Below the pieces are notes generated by a model. It had not been told where the DNA came from. It did no database searches and saw nothing but the letters and a program-made list of their open reading frames with translations. From contig CAZSSM010000035.1 of NCBI GenBank assembly GCA_964609385.1, forward strand, positions 3,078 through 67,077: a stretch of DNA of 64,000 nt, read 5' to 3'. This DNA is from CAZSSM01 sp964609385 (lineage in GTDB: Bacteria > Planctomycetota > Planctomycetia > Isosphaerales > Isosphaeraceae). Each line of letters starts with the position of its first letter. The stretch's first letter is position 1. Of the stretch, positions 31,626-40,794 are shown piece after piece. The translations under genes were made by a program, and so were the position numbers.

Positions 31626-33617
31626 TTGGGACGGCCGGCGGTCGGCGAGTCGGACTGGTCGACGATCTTCGGGGGCGGTGTCGCGTGGTCGCTCGACGAT
31701 GAGGAGCTGCTGGCGCGATATCGGCGTTCGGGGGACGAGTCGGCCTTCTCGGCCCTCATGGCGCGTCATGGCCGGACGGTCTGGGCGGTCTGCCGGGAGG
31801 TTCTGAGCCATCGCGAGGACGCCGAAGATGCCTTCCAGGCGACGTTCCTGCAACTGGCGAGGCGATCCGGGTCGATCCGCGACGCCTCGGCGCTGGGCGG
31901 TTGGCTCCGACGGACCGCCGAGCGCACGGCGCTCCGGATCCGCCGTCGCGAGTCGGCGCGCGGGCGTCGCGAGGCCGAGGCGATCCGGGTCCGCGCCGAC
32001 CTCGACGGGACGTCGCTCGGCGCGGGCGTCACCGAGGACGAACGCGCGGCCCGGATCGCTCGGGTCCACGCCGCGATCGCGCGGCTCCCGCGACCGCTGG
32101 CCGACGTCGTGATCGGCTGTGACTTGGAGGGCCGCAGCTACGCCGAACTGGCCGACGACCTCGGGGTGCCCGCCTCGACCGTGCGCGGTCGGCTGGCCCG
32201 CGCTCGGGCGCGGCTTCGTCGGCTCGGCCATGCGGAGGGCCCCTCCGGATCGCCCCGATCGTCCATCAGCGTCGTGCCCCCGTTCCTTGCCGATTCCCTC
32301 TCAACGCTCACCTGGAGGAACCCGCTCATGTCCCTGAGCCACGCGCTCGTCCAAGGCTGGCGATGGTCGCTGTCGGTCGCCTTGACGTTCGGACTCGGCT
32401 GGGCCTTGGCTACGGTCGGGCAATCCGACCCCCAGCCGCAACGCGAATCGACCTCGAAGATCGTCGCGCCCGAGATCGTTGACGGACGATCGGACTCACG
32501 GGCGGTCGACGACGGGCCGGGGGGCTTCGCGATCGCTTGGACGGCGGAGCCCGACTTGGATGTGGGGGATTATCACATCAATGCTTTGACGCTCTCGGAG
32601 GACGGGTCGACGTTGGCCGTGGCGATGAACAGCGCGGTGGTCGAGGTCTGGGACCGCGCAGCACGTCGGTTGGTGGCGCGGTTGGAGTCCGAGGGCGGTG
32701 TGGCCACGGCGTCGTTCTCTCCGAACGGCCGGCTGTTGGTGACCGGCGACTACGCCGATCGTGGGCGGATCTGGGACCTCCGGGATCCGGCCGAGCCGAT
32801 CGTCCTGGAGCATCCGGGGATGGTGACTGCCTCGGCGTTCGCCGGCTCGGGCGACTTGATCGCCACTGGCAGCCAAAAGCCGGGTGGGCGTGGTGTGGTC
32901 CGGCTCTGGACCCCGGAGGGTGACTTGATCGCGGACCTCGACGGGCACGAGTCGTTGGTCACCGCCCTGGCCTTCAGCCCCGATGGGTCGCGGCTGGCCT
33001 CGGCCGAGTCCGGGCCTCGGGTGATCCTCCGAACGGCGCGTTGGGCGGCCGTTGAGTCAACGTTCCTCCAGCCCGAGGGGTATGAGGTGACGAGCCTGGC
33101 CTTCTCGCCCGACGGCCGCCTGTTGGTCATCGGCGCTCAACGGCCTTGGCCGTTCCCGACGGGGGCTCAAGGTCGGATCGAGGTCATCGAGGTCGCCACC
33201 GGGCGCGTCGTCCGGACCTTCGAAGAACTCGACCTCGGCGTCCGCCACGTGGCCTTTCGCGACCGAGGTCCTGGTGACTCGGGTTCGGGCGACCTGCCGG
33301 CCGGGCCGATCCTTATCGCCTCGCAGAGCGATCAAGGGATGCGTCAGATCGTGGCCATGCTGCGGTCTCGCGGGAGCCTGGTCGGTCCGCCCCCGGAATA
33401 CCGCGACGGTCGGATCCGGGCCTGGTCGCTCGACGACGACCGCGTTCTGTGGTCGCTCCCTGCTCCGCGCGGTGTCGACGACTTCGCCCTTACCCCCGAC
33501 GGCCGCGACCTCCTGCTCATCCAAGGTGGCCTCAGCGACACTCCCGAGGACGGCGACCGCGTCGAACACGTGCGGATCTATTCGCGGCGTGGAGATCGTT
33601 CGACCCCGGCCCCGTGA
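31626..33617 (+). CDS. ECF sigma factor fused to a membrane segment and WD40 repeats
   Basis: 663 residues from a TTG at 31626. Residues about 25-95 are sigma region 2 (ELLARYRRSGDESAF, SHREDAEDAFQATFL) and about 140-200 region 4 (LPRPLADVVIGCDLEGRSY, ADDLGVPASTVRGRLARAR). A Ser/Pro linker leads to one membrane helix (about 243-266, core LSVALTFGLGWALATVG). After it come WD40-type blades (SFSPNGRLLVTGDY, AFSPDGSRLASAESG) to the end. The architecture places the sigma domain in the cytoplasm and the propeller outside, like a one-protein signal transducer; such fusions are known in planctomycetes. Release of the sigma part would need proteolysis, which is not shown here. Confidence 0.88.
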   Translation: MGRPAVGESDWSTIFGGGVAWSLDDEELLARYRRSGDESAFSALMARHGRTVWAVCREVLSHREDAEDAFQATFLQLARRSGSIRDASALGGWLRRTAERTALRIRRRESARGRREAEAIRVRADLDGTSLGAGVTEDERAARIARVHAAIARLPRPLADVVIGCDLEGRSYAELADDLGVPASTVRGRLARARARLRRLGHAEGPSGSPRSSISVVPPFLADSLSTLTWRNPLMSLSHALVQGWRWSLSVALTFGLGWALATVGQSDPQPQRESTSKIVAPEIVDGRSDSRAVDDGPGGFAIAWTAEPDLDVGDYHINALTLSEDGSTLAVAMNSAVVEVWDRAARRLVARLESEGGVATASFSPNGRLLVTGDYADRGRIWDLRDPAEPIVLEHPGMVTASAFAGSGDLIATGSQKPGGRGVVRLWTPEGDLIADLDGHESLVTALAFSPDGSRLASAESGPRVILRTARWAAVESTFLQPEGYEVTSLAFSPDGRLLVIGAQRPWPFPTGAQGRIEVIEVATGRVVRTFEELDLGVRHVAFRDRGPGDSGSGDLPAGPILIASQSDQGMRQIVAMLRSRGSLVGPPPEYRDGRIRAWSLDDDRVLWSLPAPRGVDDFALTPDGRDLLLIQGGLSDTPEDGDRVEHVRIYSRRGDRSTPAP

Positions 33618-34338
33618 TCTTGTCGATGGCCGCACTTGGAGCGGGCTCGGAGGTTCGCCCGGCTCCGCGCTGGACCCGGGTTGTCGAGCGTAGCGCCGTG
33701 GAAATGGCGGCAGAGACCGACACCGGATCGGCCTCACGAGTCAGTGGCGTTTTGTCCTCTTGTCCGTGTCCAATCGGCCAGATGTCCGGTCGGGGTGTGC
33801 TGGTTGCACCGATCAGGGATGGTGGCCGGAAAGCCTTGTGAGGCGAACCGAGGCACTCGAGGCCGCACTGGAGTGGACTCGGGTCGGGCTGCTTGTGCCG
33901 GTTGATCGAGCCGGAAACCCGCGTTGATGGGTAAATTCGGCCGGAAAGTCGGGGGGGAGTCTCGGAGGCTTCCCGGGTCGACCGCGCGGGGGCTGGGTCG
34001 TCTCGGCCGGACGATGCGATCGAGGTGGGTCGTCGGGGATCTGACGGCCGTCGCGTGAGGGTTCGCCATCGGGCACCCGATCCTCGTGAACTCCGGGGCG
34101 AGATTGCTTGATGCTATTAGGGGACGCGCCCAAGTCTGCGGGTGCCTCCGCAATGAGTTCTTTGGCAAGATGGTTGCATCGAAGACACGCTTCGCAGCGC
34201 CCTGGGACCGAGGACGCTCGGGCGCCGGGAATAGCTGGCGTGGTCTGGGGTCTCAAGGGGAGCGTGGGTGATAGGAGTTCAAAGGACGCGGCGCGACGAC
34301 TCCGGTCGCGGCGGCCGAAGTCGAGAAGGAGCAGAAAA
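33618..34338. other. 720-base stretch without a supported gene
   Basis: Several open frames exist on both strands but have the skewed Arg/Pro/Ser composition of shadow frames and no ribosome sites. A plus-strand frame from 34108 runs into the DUF1552 gene, whose own ATG at 34339 has a good AAGGAG site. No RNA gene or clear repeat was seen. Confidence 0.45.
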
Positions 34339-35682
34339 ATGCCGGTCTTGAGGAATCGAGCCTTGTCGCGTCGCGCGGTCCTGCGCGGCTTGGGTGTGAG
34401 CCTGGCCCTGCCTTGGCTCGACGCGATGGAACCGGCGCGGGCTTCATCGCGGTCGGCCGCGGCCGGCGCCGAGGCGTCCCCAGCGCGGATGGCCTTCCTG
34501 TACGTGCCCAACGGGGTCAACATCTTCCAATGGGTCCCCGAGACCGACGGGGCGGATTACCAACTCTCGCCGTCGCTGGAGCCGTTGGCCCGGCATCGCA
34601 AGTCGATCAATGTGCTCTCCGGCCTGGGTCACCCGAACTCACGGGGCGGGCACTCGGGCGCTGACACGTGGCTGACCGCGGCCGACCTGGAGGGGACGTC
34701 CGGCTATGACTATCGGAACGCGATCTCGGTCGACCAGATGGCCGCCGAGGTGGTGGGATTGGAGACGCGGATCCCGTCGTTGGAGCTTTCCAGCCACGGC
34801 GGGACGGGCTCGCCGGGCCACTCGCACACGCTCTCCTTCAGCCGAGACGCGGTGCCGCTGCCGGCCGAGAGCAGTCCGCGTCGGGTCTTCGAACGGCTCT
34901 TCGTCGATGACGCCGGCTCCACCCGACGCGCCCGCGCCTTGCGGTTCCAGGAGGATCGCAGCATCCTCGACATGGTCCTCGGCCAGGCACAGAGCCTTGA
35001 GCGTCGACTGGGTGCCCAGGACCGTCGGAAGCTCGACGAGTACCTCACGTCGGTCCGCGAGGTTGAGCGCCGGGTCAAGCGGGCCGAGGGCTGGATCGAC
35101 GTGCCCAAGCCGGAGGTCAACGCCGACGGTCTGGACCTGAACGCCGAGCCCAACGAGCAGGGCGATCGCCAGACCTATTTCCGGACGATGTTCGACCTGA
35201 TCGTCCTGGCCTTCCAGACCGACACGACTCGGGTCTGCACCTTTGAGATGGGTCGTGAGGCGGCTGGCGGCAACTACCAGGAGCTGGGCCTCTCGTCGAA
35301 CCATCACGAACTCTCGCACCACGGCGGCGACGATGCGATGCTCGAAGGGCTCCACAAGATCGACCGGTACCTGGTCGAGCAGTTCGCCTACTTCCTGGAT
35401 CGGCTCCAAGGGGTCGAGGCGGCTGGTGCCCCCTTGCTGGACCGGACGATGTTGCTCTATGGCAGCGGGATGAACAACGGCGCCGGCGGAGGCCACTCGC
35501 CCAAGAACCTGCCATTGCTCAGCGCTGGCGGACGCGGCCTGGGCCTCAAGACGGGCCGACACCTGGCCTTCGAGGTCGACTCCACCCCATTGGCGAACCT
35601 CTTTGTCACCTACCTCCAGGCCATGCAACTGCCCGTCGAGCGGTTCCAAGACAGCACCGGCACCCTGAATGGTTTGATCTGA
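34339..35682 (+). CDS. DUF1552 exported planctomycete protein
   Basis: 447 residues from ATG 34339, preceded by GAAGGAG. A twin-arginine-like leader (LSRRAVLRGLGVSLALPWLD) suggests Tat export. The body shows the DUF1552 pattern: AFLYVPNGVNIFQWVPE near the start, LSGLGHPN, GHSGADTWLTAAD, a long SVREVERRVKRAE helix and ELSHHGGDD. The family is expanded in planctomycetes and regularly paired with DUF1592-type cytochrome proteins; its biochemical function is not established. Here it precedes its partner by 46 bases, the reverse of the more common order. Confidence 0.92.
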   Translation: MPVLRNRALSRRAVLRGLGVSLALPWLDAMEPARASSRSAAAGAEASPARMAFLYVPNGVNIFQWVPETDGADYQLSPSLEPLARHRKSINVLSGLGHPNSRGGHSGADTWLTAADLEGTSGYDYRNAISVDQMAAEVVGLETRIPSLELSSHGGTGSPGHSHTLSFSRDAVPLPAESSPRRVFERLFVDDAGSTRRARALRFQEDRSILDMVLGQAQSLERRLGAQDRRKLDEYLTSVREVERRVKRAEGWIDVPKPEVNADGLDLNAEPNEQGDRQTYFRTMFDLIVLAFQTDTTRVCTFEMGREAAGGNYQELGLSSNHHELSHHGGDDAMLEGLHKIDRYLVEQFAYFLDRLQGVEAAGAPLLDRTMLLYGSGMNNGAGGGHSPKNLPLLSAGGRGLGLKTGRHLAFEVDSTPLANLFVTYLQAMQLPVERFQDSTGTLNGLI

Positions 35683-35728
35683 TCAAGAATCGTATTTTAA
35701 AAAATTTAGAAATTAGGGATTTGATCTC

Positions 35729-38404
35729 ATGTGTCTAGCAAAGAGATGGAACCAATTTGGGCGGATCGCGCTCGGGGTCGTCTGGCTGTTGGGGTTCTGG
35801 GGGCTGCCCGCGAGCGCTGAGGATCGCTCAAGCAAAGCTTCAGCACACGTCTTTGACGAGCAAGTGCGTCCGTTCTTGGCCCGTCATTGCTTCCACTGCC
35901 ATGGCGAACGTCGTCAGGAGGCGGGCCTCCGGCTCGATGCGTTGGGCGTCGACTTCGACCGGATCGATCAGGCCGGGCTCTGGGTCGAGGTGATGGACCG
36001 GCTCAACGGCGGGACGATGCCGCCGGAGACCGAGCCGGAGCCGGACATCCGGGATCTGACCATCGTCGCCGATTGGATCGCCGAGCAGGTCCGCGAGGCC
36101 GCCGCGCGTCGGCAGAGTACGGGGGGCCGGGTCGTCCTCCGACGACTCAATCGCGCCGAGTACGACAACACGATCCGCGACCTCTTCGGCGTCGACTTCC
36201 GGCCCGCTGCCGACTTCCCCGCCGACCCGCCAGCCAATGGGTTCGACAACATCGGCGCCGCCTTGCAAGTCTCACCGATGCTCATTGAAAAATACCTCGA
36301 TGCCGCTCGCGATGTCGTCGACCGCGCGATCGTCGAAGGGCCCCGGCCCGAGTCGCACACCTGGCACATGGAGGTCGAGCGGGGCCACCCGGACTTCCGG
36401 GATGCTGACGGGTACAGACGCGCTGGCAACCACGAGGTCTGGGTCCGGGATCCGGTTTCCGAGCGGCACCGCTATTTGATCCAGGGCGGCGGGCTGTATC
36501 GTGACGACTTCGTCGTGCTCAAGGGGGTCAGGGAGGAGCCGCCGGCCGGCTTCCGCTGGTTCCGGATCCCTGAGGCGGGGGAGTACACGATCCGCGTCCG
36601 CGCGGCGGCCGTCGTGCCCGACCTCGATGCGATTCTCGATTCGGCCCAGCGAGTCGTCTGGGAAGCGATCGAGCGCGATGAGGAGGTCCGCGACCTGAGC
36701 CCGGCCGAGAAGCGACGGAGGCGTCAGGAGTGGCTCCAAGACGAGTGGCTCGACCTGGAGCACCATTTCCGGACCGACCCGATGTACAACTATGGGTCGC
36801 CCCGGCTCAAGCTCACCAACGGCAGCGGCGCTGTGATCGGTGAGGTCAGCGTCGAGGCCACCCTCGACGACCCGCAAGTCTACGAGTTCAAGACCACCTT
36901 CGCTTATCGGCCCGATGAGACCGACGCCGTCGAGATCACGAACGCGTATGAGATCCCCTCGGTCCTGGAGAACTGGTTCCGGGAGCATTCCGACTTCGCC
37001 CGGCCCGAACTCTGGATCGACTGGGTCGAGTTGGAGGGTGTCTACACCGATGAAGGCCCTTGGCCACCGGAGAGTCATCGACGGATCCTCGGCATGTCCA
37101 AGTCCCGGTCGCGGTCGGCCCGTCGCAGCAACCGTAACGAGGTGGTCCGCGCCCGCGAGGTCCTGAGCCGCTTCCTGCCCCGTGCCTATCGACGACCGGT
37201 TTCCGACTCCGAGGTTGAGGCGATGCTCGACCTATTCCGGCAGGTCCGTCGGTACAAGCCGAGCTTCGAGGCGGCGATCAAGGTCCCACTGATCGCCACG
37301 CTGACCTCGCCGCACTTCCTCTATCTGGTCGAGCCCGAGACGGTCGAGGCGGACGCTCGGCGCCCCCTGAACGACTTCGAAGTCGCCAGCCGGCTCAGCT
37401 ACTTCCTCTGGTCGAGCATGCCCGACGCGGACCTCTTCGCCCTGGCTGACTCGGGCGGGCTTCGCGACCCCGAGGTGCTCCGTGAGCAGGTCGATCGGAT
37501 GCTGGCCGATCCGAAGTCCTCGGCGTTCGTGACCAATTTCGTCGGCCAGTGGCTCGACCTCCGCGAACTCGGTGCCAACCCGCCGGTAGAGAACCTCTAT
37601 CCGCGCTACGATCGGCACCTCGAACTCTCCATGATCGGCGAGTCTGAAGCGTTCTTCCGTGAGATCCTCGACCGCGATTTGCCAATCCAAACGTTCTTGG
37701 ATAGCGATTTCGTGATGGTCAATCAGAGGTTGGCACGCTTCTATGGGATCCCCGGTGTTCTCGGCGATCGCTTCCGACGTGTCGACGTGCCTCGCAGCGT
37801 TCGACGTGGAGGCCTGCTGACCCAGGCGAGCGTGCTGACCTTGACGTCGAACGGGACGCGGACCTCGCCGGTGATTCGTGGAGTCTGGGTCCTCGAGAAC
37901 CTGTTAGGCGACCCGCCGCCTCCCCCGCCGCCCGATGCGGGTGATCTGGCGCCCGAGGTCCCCGGCATCGACAAGGCGACCGTCCGCGACCGGCTGACAT
38001 CGCATCGGCGGATCCCTCAGTGTGCCTCGTGCCATCGCAAGATCGATCCGCTCGGCTTCGCCCTCGAGAACTATGATGCCCACGGCCGCTGGCGCGACCA
38101 ATATGGGTTCGGCTACAACGGCCGCGTCAACGACGACGATCCGCCCGTCGATGCCTCGGGCCGATTGCCCGACGGTCGGCGGTTCCGCGGCGTTGACGAT
38201 CTGCAACGGATCCTCGTGAAAGACGACGAGCCGTTCCTGACCTGCCTGACCGAGAAGTTGTTGACCTATGCCTTGGGGCGTGGGGTTGAGGCGATCGATC
38301 GTCCGGAGCGGGACCGGCTAGTCGAGCAACTCGACGAGCACGGCGACACGCTCCGAGGTCTGATCAAGGGGATCGTTACAAGCGATCTGTTCCTGACCCG
38401 TTGA
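35729..38404 (+). CDS. DUF1587/1595/1592/1588/1585 multidomain cytochrome-like exported protein
   Basis: 891 residues with a signal peptide (to about residue 30). A c-type haem motif, CFHCH, sits at residues 54-58. Then come DUF1587 (LRRLNRAEYDNTIRDLFGVD), an inserted carbohydrate-binding-like sandwich (FRIPEAGEYTIRVRAAAV, about 270-420), DUF1595 (LSRFLPRAYRRPVSDSEV), DUF1592 (FEVASRLSYFLWSSMPD), DUF1588 (SVLTLTSNGTRTSPVIRG, with a second haem-type motif CASCH) and DUF1585 at the end (LTEKLLTYALGRGVEAID). This is the full planctomycete PSD-type set. It forms an operon with the DUF1552 gene, and the pair is thought to work together at the cell surface; activity unknown. Confidence 0.93.
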   Translation: MCLAKRWNQFGRIALGVVWLLGFWGLPASAEDRSSKASAHVFDEQVRPFLARHCFHCHGERRQEAGLRLDALGVDFDRIDQAGLWVEVMDRLNGGTMPPETEPEPDIRDLTIVADWIAEQVREAAARRQSTGGRVVLRRLNRAEYDNTIRDLFGVDFRPAADFPADPPANGFDNIGAALQVSPMLIEKYLDAARDVVDRAIVEGPRPESHTWHMEVERGHPDFRDADGYRRAGNHEVWVRDPVSERHRYLIQGGGLYRDDFVVLKGVREEPPAGFRWFRIPEAGEYTIRVRAAAVVPDLDAILDSAQRVVWEAIERDEEVRDLSPAEKRRRRQEWLQDEWLDLEHHFRTDPMYNYGSPRLKLTNGSGAVIGEVSVEATLDDPQVYEFKTTFAYRPDETDAVEITNAYEIPSVLENWFREHSDFARPELWIDWVELEGVYTDEGPWPPESHRRILGMSKSRSRSARRSNRNEVVRAREVLSRFLPRAYRRPVSDSEVEAMLDLFRQVRRYKPSFEAAIKVPLIATLTSPHFLYLVEPETVEADARRPLNDFEVASRLSYFLWSSMPDADLFALADSGGLRDPEVLREQVDRMLADPKSSAFVTNFVGQWLDLRELGANPPVENLYPRYDRHLELSMIGESEAFFREILDRDLPIQTFLDSDFVMVNQRLARFYGIPGVLGDRFRRVDVPRSVRRGGLLTQASVLTLTSNGTRTSPVIRGVWVLENLLGDPPPPPPPDAGDLAPEVPGIDKATVRDRLTSHRRIPQCASCHRKIDPLGFALENYDAHGRWRDQYGFGYNGRVNDDDPPVDASGRLPDGRRFRGVDDLQRILVKDDEPFLTCLTEKLLTYALGRGVEAIDRPERDRLVEQLDEHGDTLRGLIKGIVTSDLFLTR

Positions 38405-38407
38405 TTC

Positions 38408-38433
38408 GGTTCAGGGCAACCGCGCCCTGAACC
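38408..38433. terminator. Terminator-like hairpin between convergent genes
   Basis: GGTTCAGGGC, a six-base loop, and GCCCTGAACC make a perfect ten-pair stem. It starts four bases after the DUF1592 gene stop and lies before the end of the convergent cytochrome gene, so it may serve both. No T-tract follows. Confidence 0.6.
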
Positions 38434-38448
38434 CAGGAAAGAACGTCT

Positions 38449-40473
38449 TCAGTCGGTCGTCAAAACCGGATCGTCCGCGACGGAGGTTGGGACATCGTCG
38501 CGGATCCGGATGAAGTGGTCGTGATAGGAGATATGCTCGACCTTGCTGCGGATCGGGGGCATATGACAAGAGACGCAGTTGTTGATCGGGTTGACCGGGC
38601 AGGCGACGTGCTGGTTGAGGTTCTGGGCTAGCCGGGCCAGTTTGGCGTTAGGGGCGGCGGACCCGTTGCCGTGACAGCTCAAGCACTGGGCGTCGTTGAG
38701 CGCCGGGTTGCTCTCGACGTCGTGGTGAGGGCTGTGGCAGGCGGTGCAACTGATTCCGCCCGGCGTTTGCGTGTAGCAACGGCTGACTGGAAGTCCGACG
38801 ACCTGCTTGCGGGCGAGGGTCGGCTTGAGTGCCTCGACGACCCCGGAGTGTCCCTCTTGATCGTGGCATTCGCCACAGAGCCGAAGTTCCTGGGCGGCGG
38901 TGGCCAGCTTGGGCCGGGCGATGGCCAGTTCTTCATAGAATCCATCGGTCATCAAGCGGACGTGGTTCGATCCAGGGCCGTGGCAGCGCTCGCAGCCGAT
39001 CCCGCGGTCGGCGACGGTCGGGCCGATCCCCTTGCGTGTCCGGTCCCCGTCGGTGGTGTGGCATTCGTAGCAGATCCGCACGCGATCGGCGTTGAGCCAG
39101 TCGCCGTGGAGGAAGGCTGGGTCGTCGGGGTGTTCGTCGTGGCCGGTGGTCATGTCCCAGCCGATGTCGTCGACGCTGTAGTGGGTGATCCGGTATTCGC
39201 AGAAACGCCCGTCCTCGGCCTCGCCGACGAGGGTCATGGCGCGGACCTGGGAGCCCATGGCGAACCGGACGACCGAGGTGTAGAAGTCGTCGCCGACCTG
39301 AGTGGCGACCTCCAAACGATCATCGTTGAAGGCCATGTGGTGGGTGGCTTCCCCTGGGGCGCGTGGGTCGTCGAACTCGCCCTCGGGTAGTGGGGGGAGG
39401 AACTCGGCCAGCTCTTCGGGCCGGTGGTAGGTCTTGGCGTGATTGCTGGACTGCTGCGCGGCGTGGATCTCGGCGTGGCATTCGGCGCAGCGGGCGGCGC
39501 CGACATAGGGGGCCGGTTCGCGTTCGATCGGCACACGCACATATCCCAAACGCTCCGCCCGCTCGCGTTGGCGTTCGGCCTGCTCCAAGCGGCCGTCGAT
39601 CAAGTCGGCTCGGCTGAGCAGCCAGGTGGCCTCGGCCAGGGCGGATTGCGGCGTGTTCTCGAGACCACTGGGGTTGGTCAGCGGTTCCAAGACGCGACGG
39701 GCGTCGGCGGTCTGACCGAGTTCGAGGTGGGCGCGGGCCAGCAGGAGTCGGGCCTGCTCGATGGTCAGCGGGTCGCCGTCCATCGAGACGTGGTAGTCGT
39801 CGGGATCGAGCTGGAGGGCCGCCTCGAGCGCCTCGATGGCTGGTTCGGGGTCACGCATTCGTGACCAGGCGCGACCCAACAGGAGCAAGCCCTCTCGGCG
39901 GTGGGTCGGAGACTCGGCCAGGCGGACGGCGACGTCGATGCCTTTGAGCGGTGCGAACTCGTCGAACATGTTTTCGGCCAGGGCCCGAAGCGTGTCGGGG
40001 TGGTTGGGATCCTGGCCGTAGGCGACGCGATAGTATTTCTGCGCACCACCGTCTAGACCGTCCTGCTGCATCATCCGGGCGAGCAGGTAGAAGTCTTCGG
40101 CTTCCAGGAGGTCTCCGGCCTCAACGTTGATCCGGCGGTAGAGCGGCTTGGCCGCCTCGATCTCACCGAGTCGGACTCGGGCCCGCGCCAGGTCGCGGAT
40201 CAGTCGGTTGTCCGTCGGCATGCTGTTGGGGCGTTCGCGGAGCACGCCGGCGAGGATCTCAGCGGCCTCGCGATAGTCTTGGCGGAGATAGGCTTGCTCG
40301 GCCAAGACGCGTGGATCACGCTCGGCGAAGATCCGGTCGCCGAGGCCCAATCCGAACCAGGCTCCCAGCCCCCCTGCGATCACGAGGGCTAGAAGCGCGA
40401 CGACCGCCACACGCCCCGATCGTCGCGGATGATTGGTCCGCTCGATTGCGGATCTGTTCACACGTGTCGCCAT
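38449..40473 (-). CDS. Membrane-anchored TPR protein with seven c-type haem motifs
   Basis: 674 residues from ATG 40473; the longer frame to 40608 adds a segment without features. One N-terminal membrane helix (about 22-45, core VAVVALLALVIAGGLGAWF) is followed by TPR-like helical repeats to about residue 320. The C-terminal half contains seven CxxCH motifs in order: CAECH, CYECH, CERCH, CGECH, CTACH, CLSCH, CVSCH, with scattered additional histidines as possible distal ligands. It is an extracytoplasmic electron carrier or oxidoreductase of the multihaem cytochrome c554/NrfB-like kind fused to a TPR scaffold. Redox partner unknown. Confidence 0.88.
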   Translation of the reverse strand: MATRVNRSAIERTNHPRRSGRVAVVALLALVIAGGLGAWFGLGLGDRIFAERDPRVLAEQAYLRQDYREAAEILAGVLRERPNSMPTDNRLIRDLARARVRLGEIEAAKPLYRRINVEAGDLLEAEDFYLLARMMQQDGLDGGAQKYYRVAYGQDPNHPDTLRALAENMFDEFAPLKGIDVAVRLAESPTHRREGLLLLGRAWSRMRDPEPAIEALEAALQLDPDDYHVSMDGDPLTIEQARLLLARAHLELGQTADARRVLEPLTNPSGLENTPQSALAEATWLLSRADLIDGRLEQAERQRERAERLGYVRVPIEREPAPYVGAARCAECHAEIHAAQQSSNHAKTYHRPEELAEFLPPLPEGEFDDPRAPGEATHHMAFNDDRLEVATQVGDDFYTSVVRFAMGSQVRAMTLVGEAEDGRFCEYRITHYSVDDIGWDMTTGHDEHPDDPAFLHGDWLNADRVRICYECHTTDGDRTRKGIGPTVADRGIGCERCHGPGSNHVRLMTDGFYEELAIARPKLATAAQELRLCGECHDQEGHSGVVEALKPTLARKQVVGLPVSRCYTQTPGGISCTACHSPHHDVESNPALNDAQCLSCHGNGSAAPNAKLARLAQNLNQHVACPVNPINNCVSCHMPPIRSKVEHISYHDHFIRIRDDVPTSVADDPVLTTD

Positions 40474-40794
40474 CCTCGGCACCCCCCGAACCTTAAGACG
40501 ACGGCCTCGCCGAGGCGGAATCCAGGCGAGGCGAATCAAGTCATTATTTTCTCGATGACTGCCGAGTTCGTCAAACCATCCTCTGGAGCGTCCGGAGCGG
40601 TCTGCCAAGGTTGGGGGGAGGGCTCCATCGGTGTCCGGCCGGGCATTCGACGTGATTGCCCTTCAATAGTGGCCGATCCGATGATTAAATTGGCGACCTA
40701 GTCGAATACTCTCCCATCGACGGCGATGGTCCGAGGGTTTTTCATCCGTGGGGGCGGCGGCCACGAATCAGACCGCTTGAGGTAGACACAGCTT
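40474..40794. other. Divergent intergenic region
   Basis: About 320 bases between the cytochrome gene (-) and the kinase gene (+), expected to carry both promoters. No RNA gene, repeat or named operator recognised. The kinase start has only a weak upstream GAGGTAG site. Confidence 0.5.

Noticed and set aside
33618..34338. Several 60-to-236-codon frames on both strands
   Set aside because: Arg/Pro/Ser-skewed composition of non-coding GC-rich frames, no ribosome sites and no motifs.
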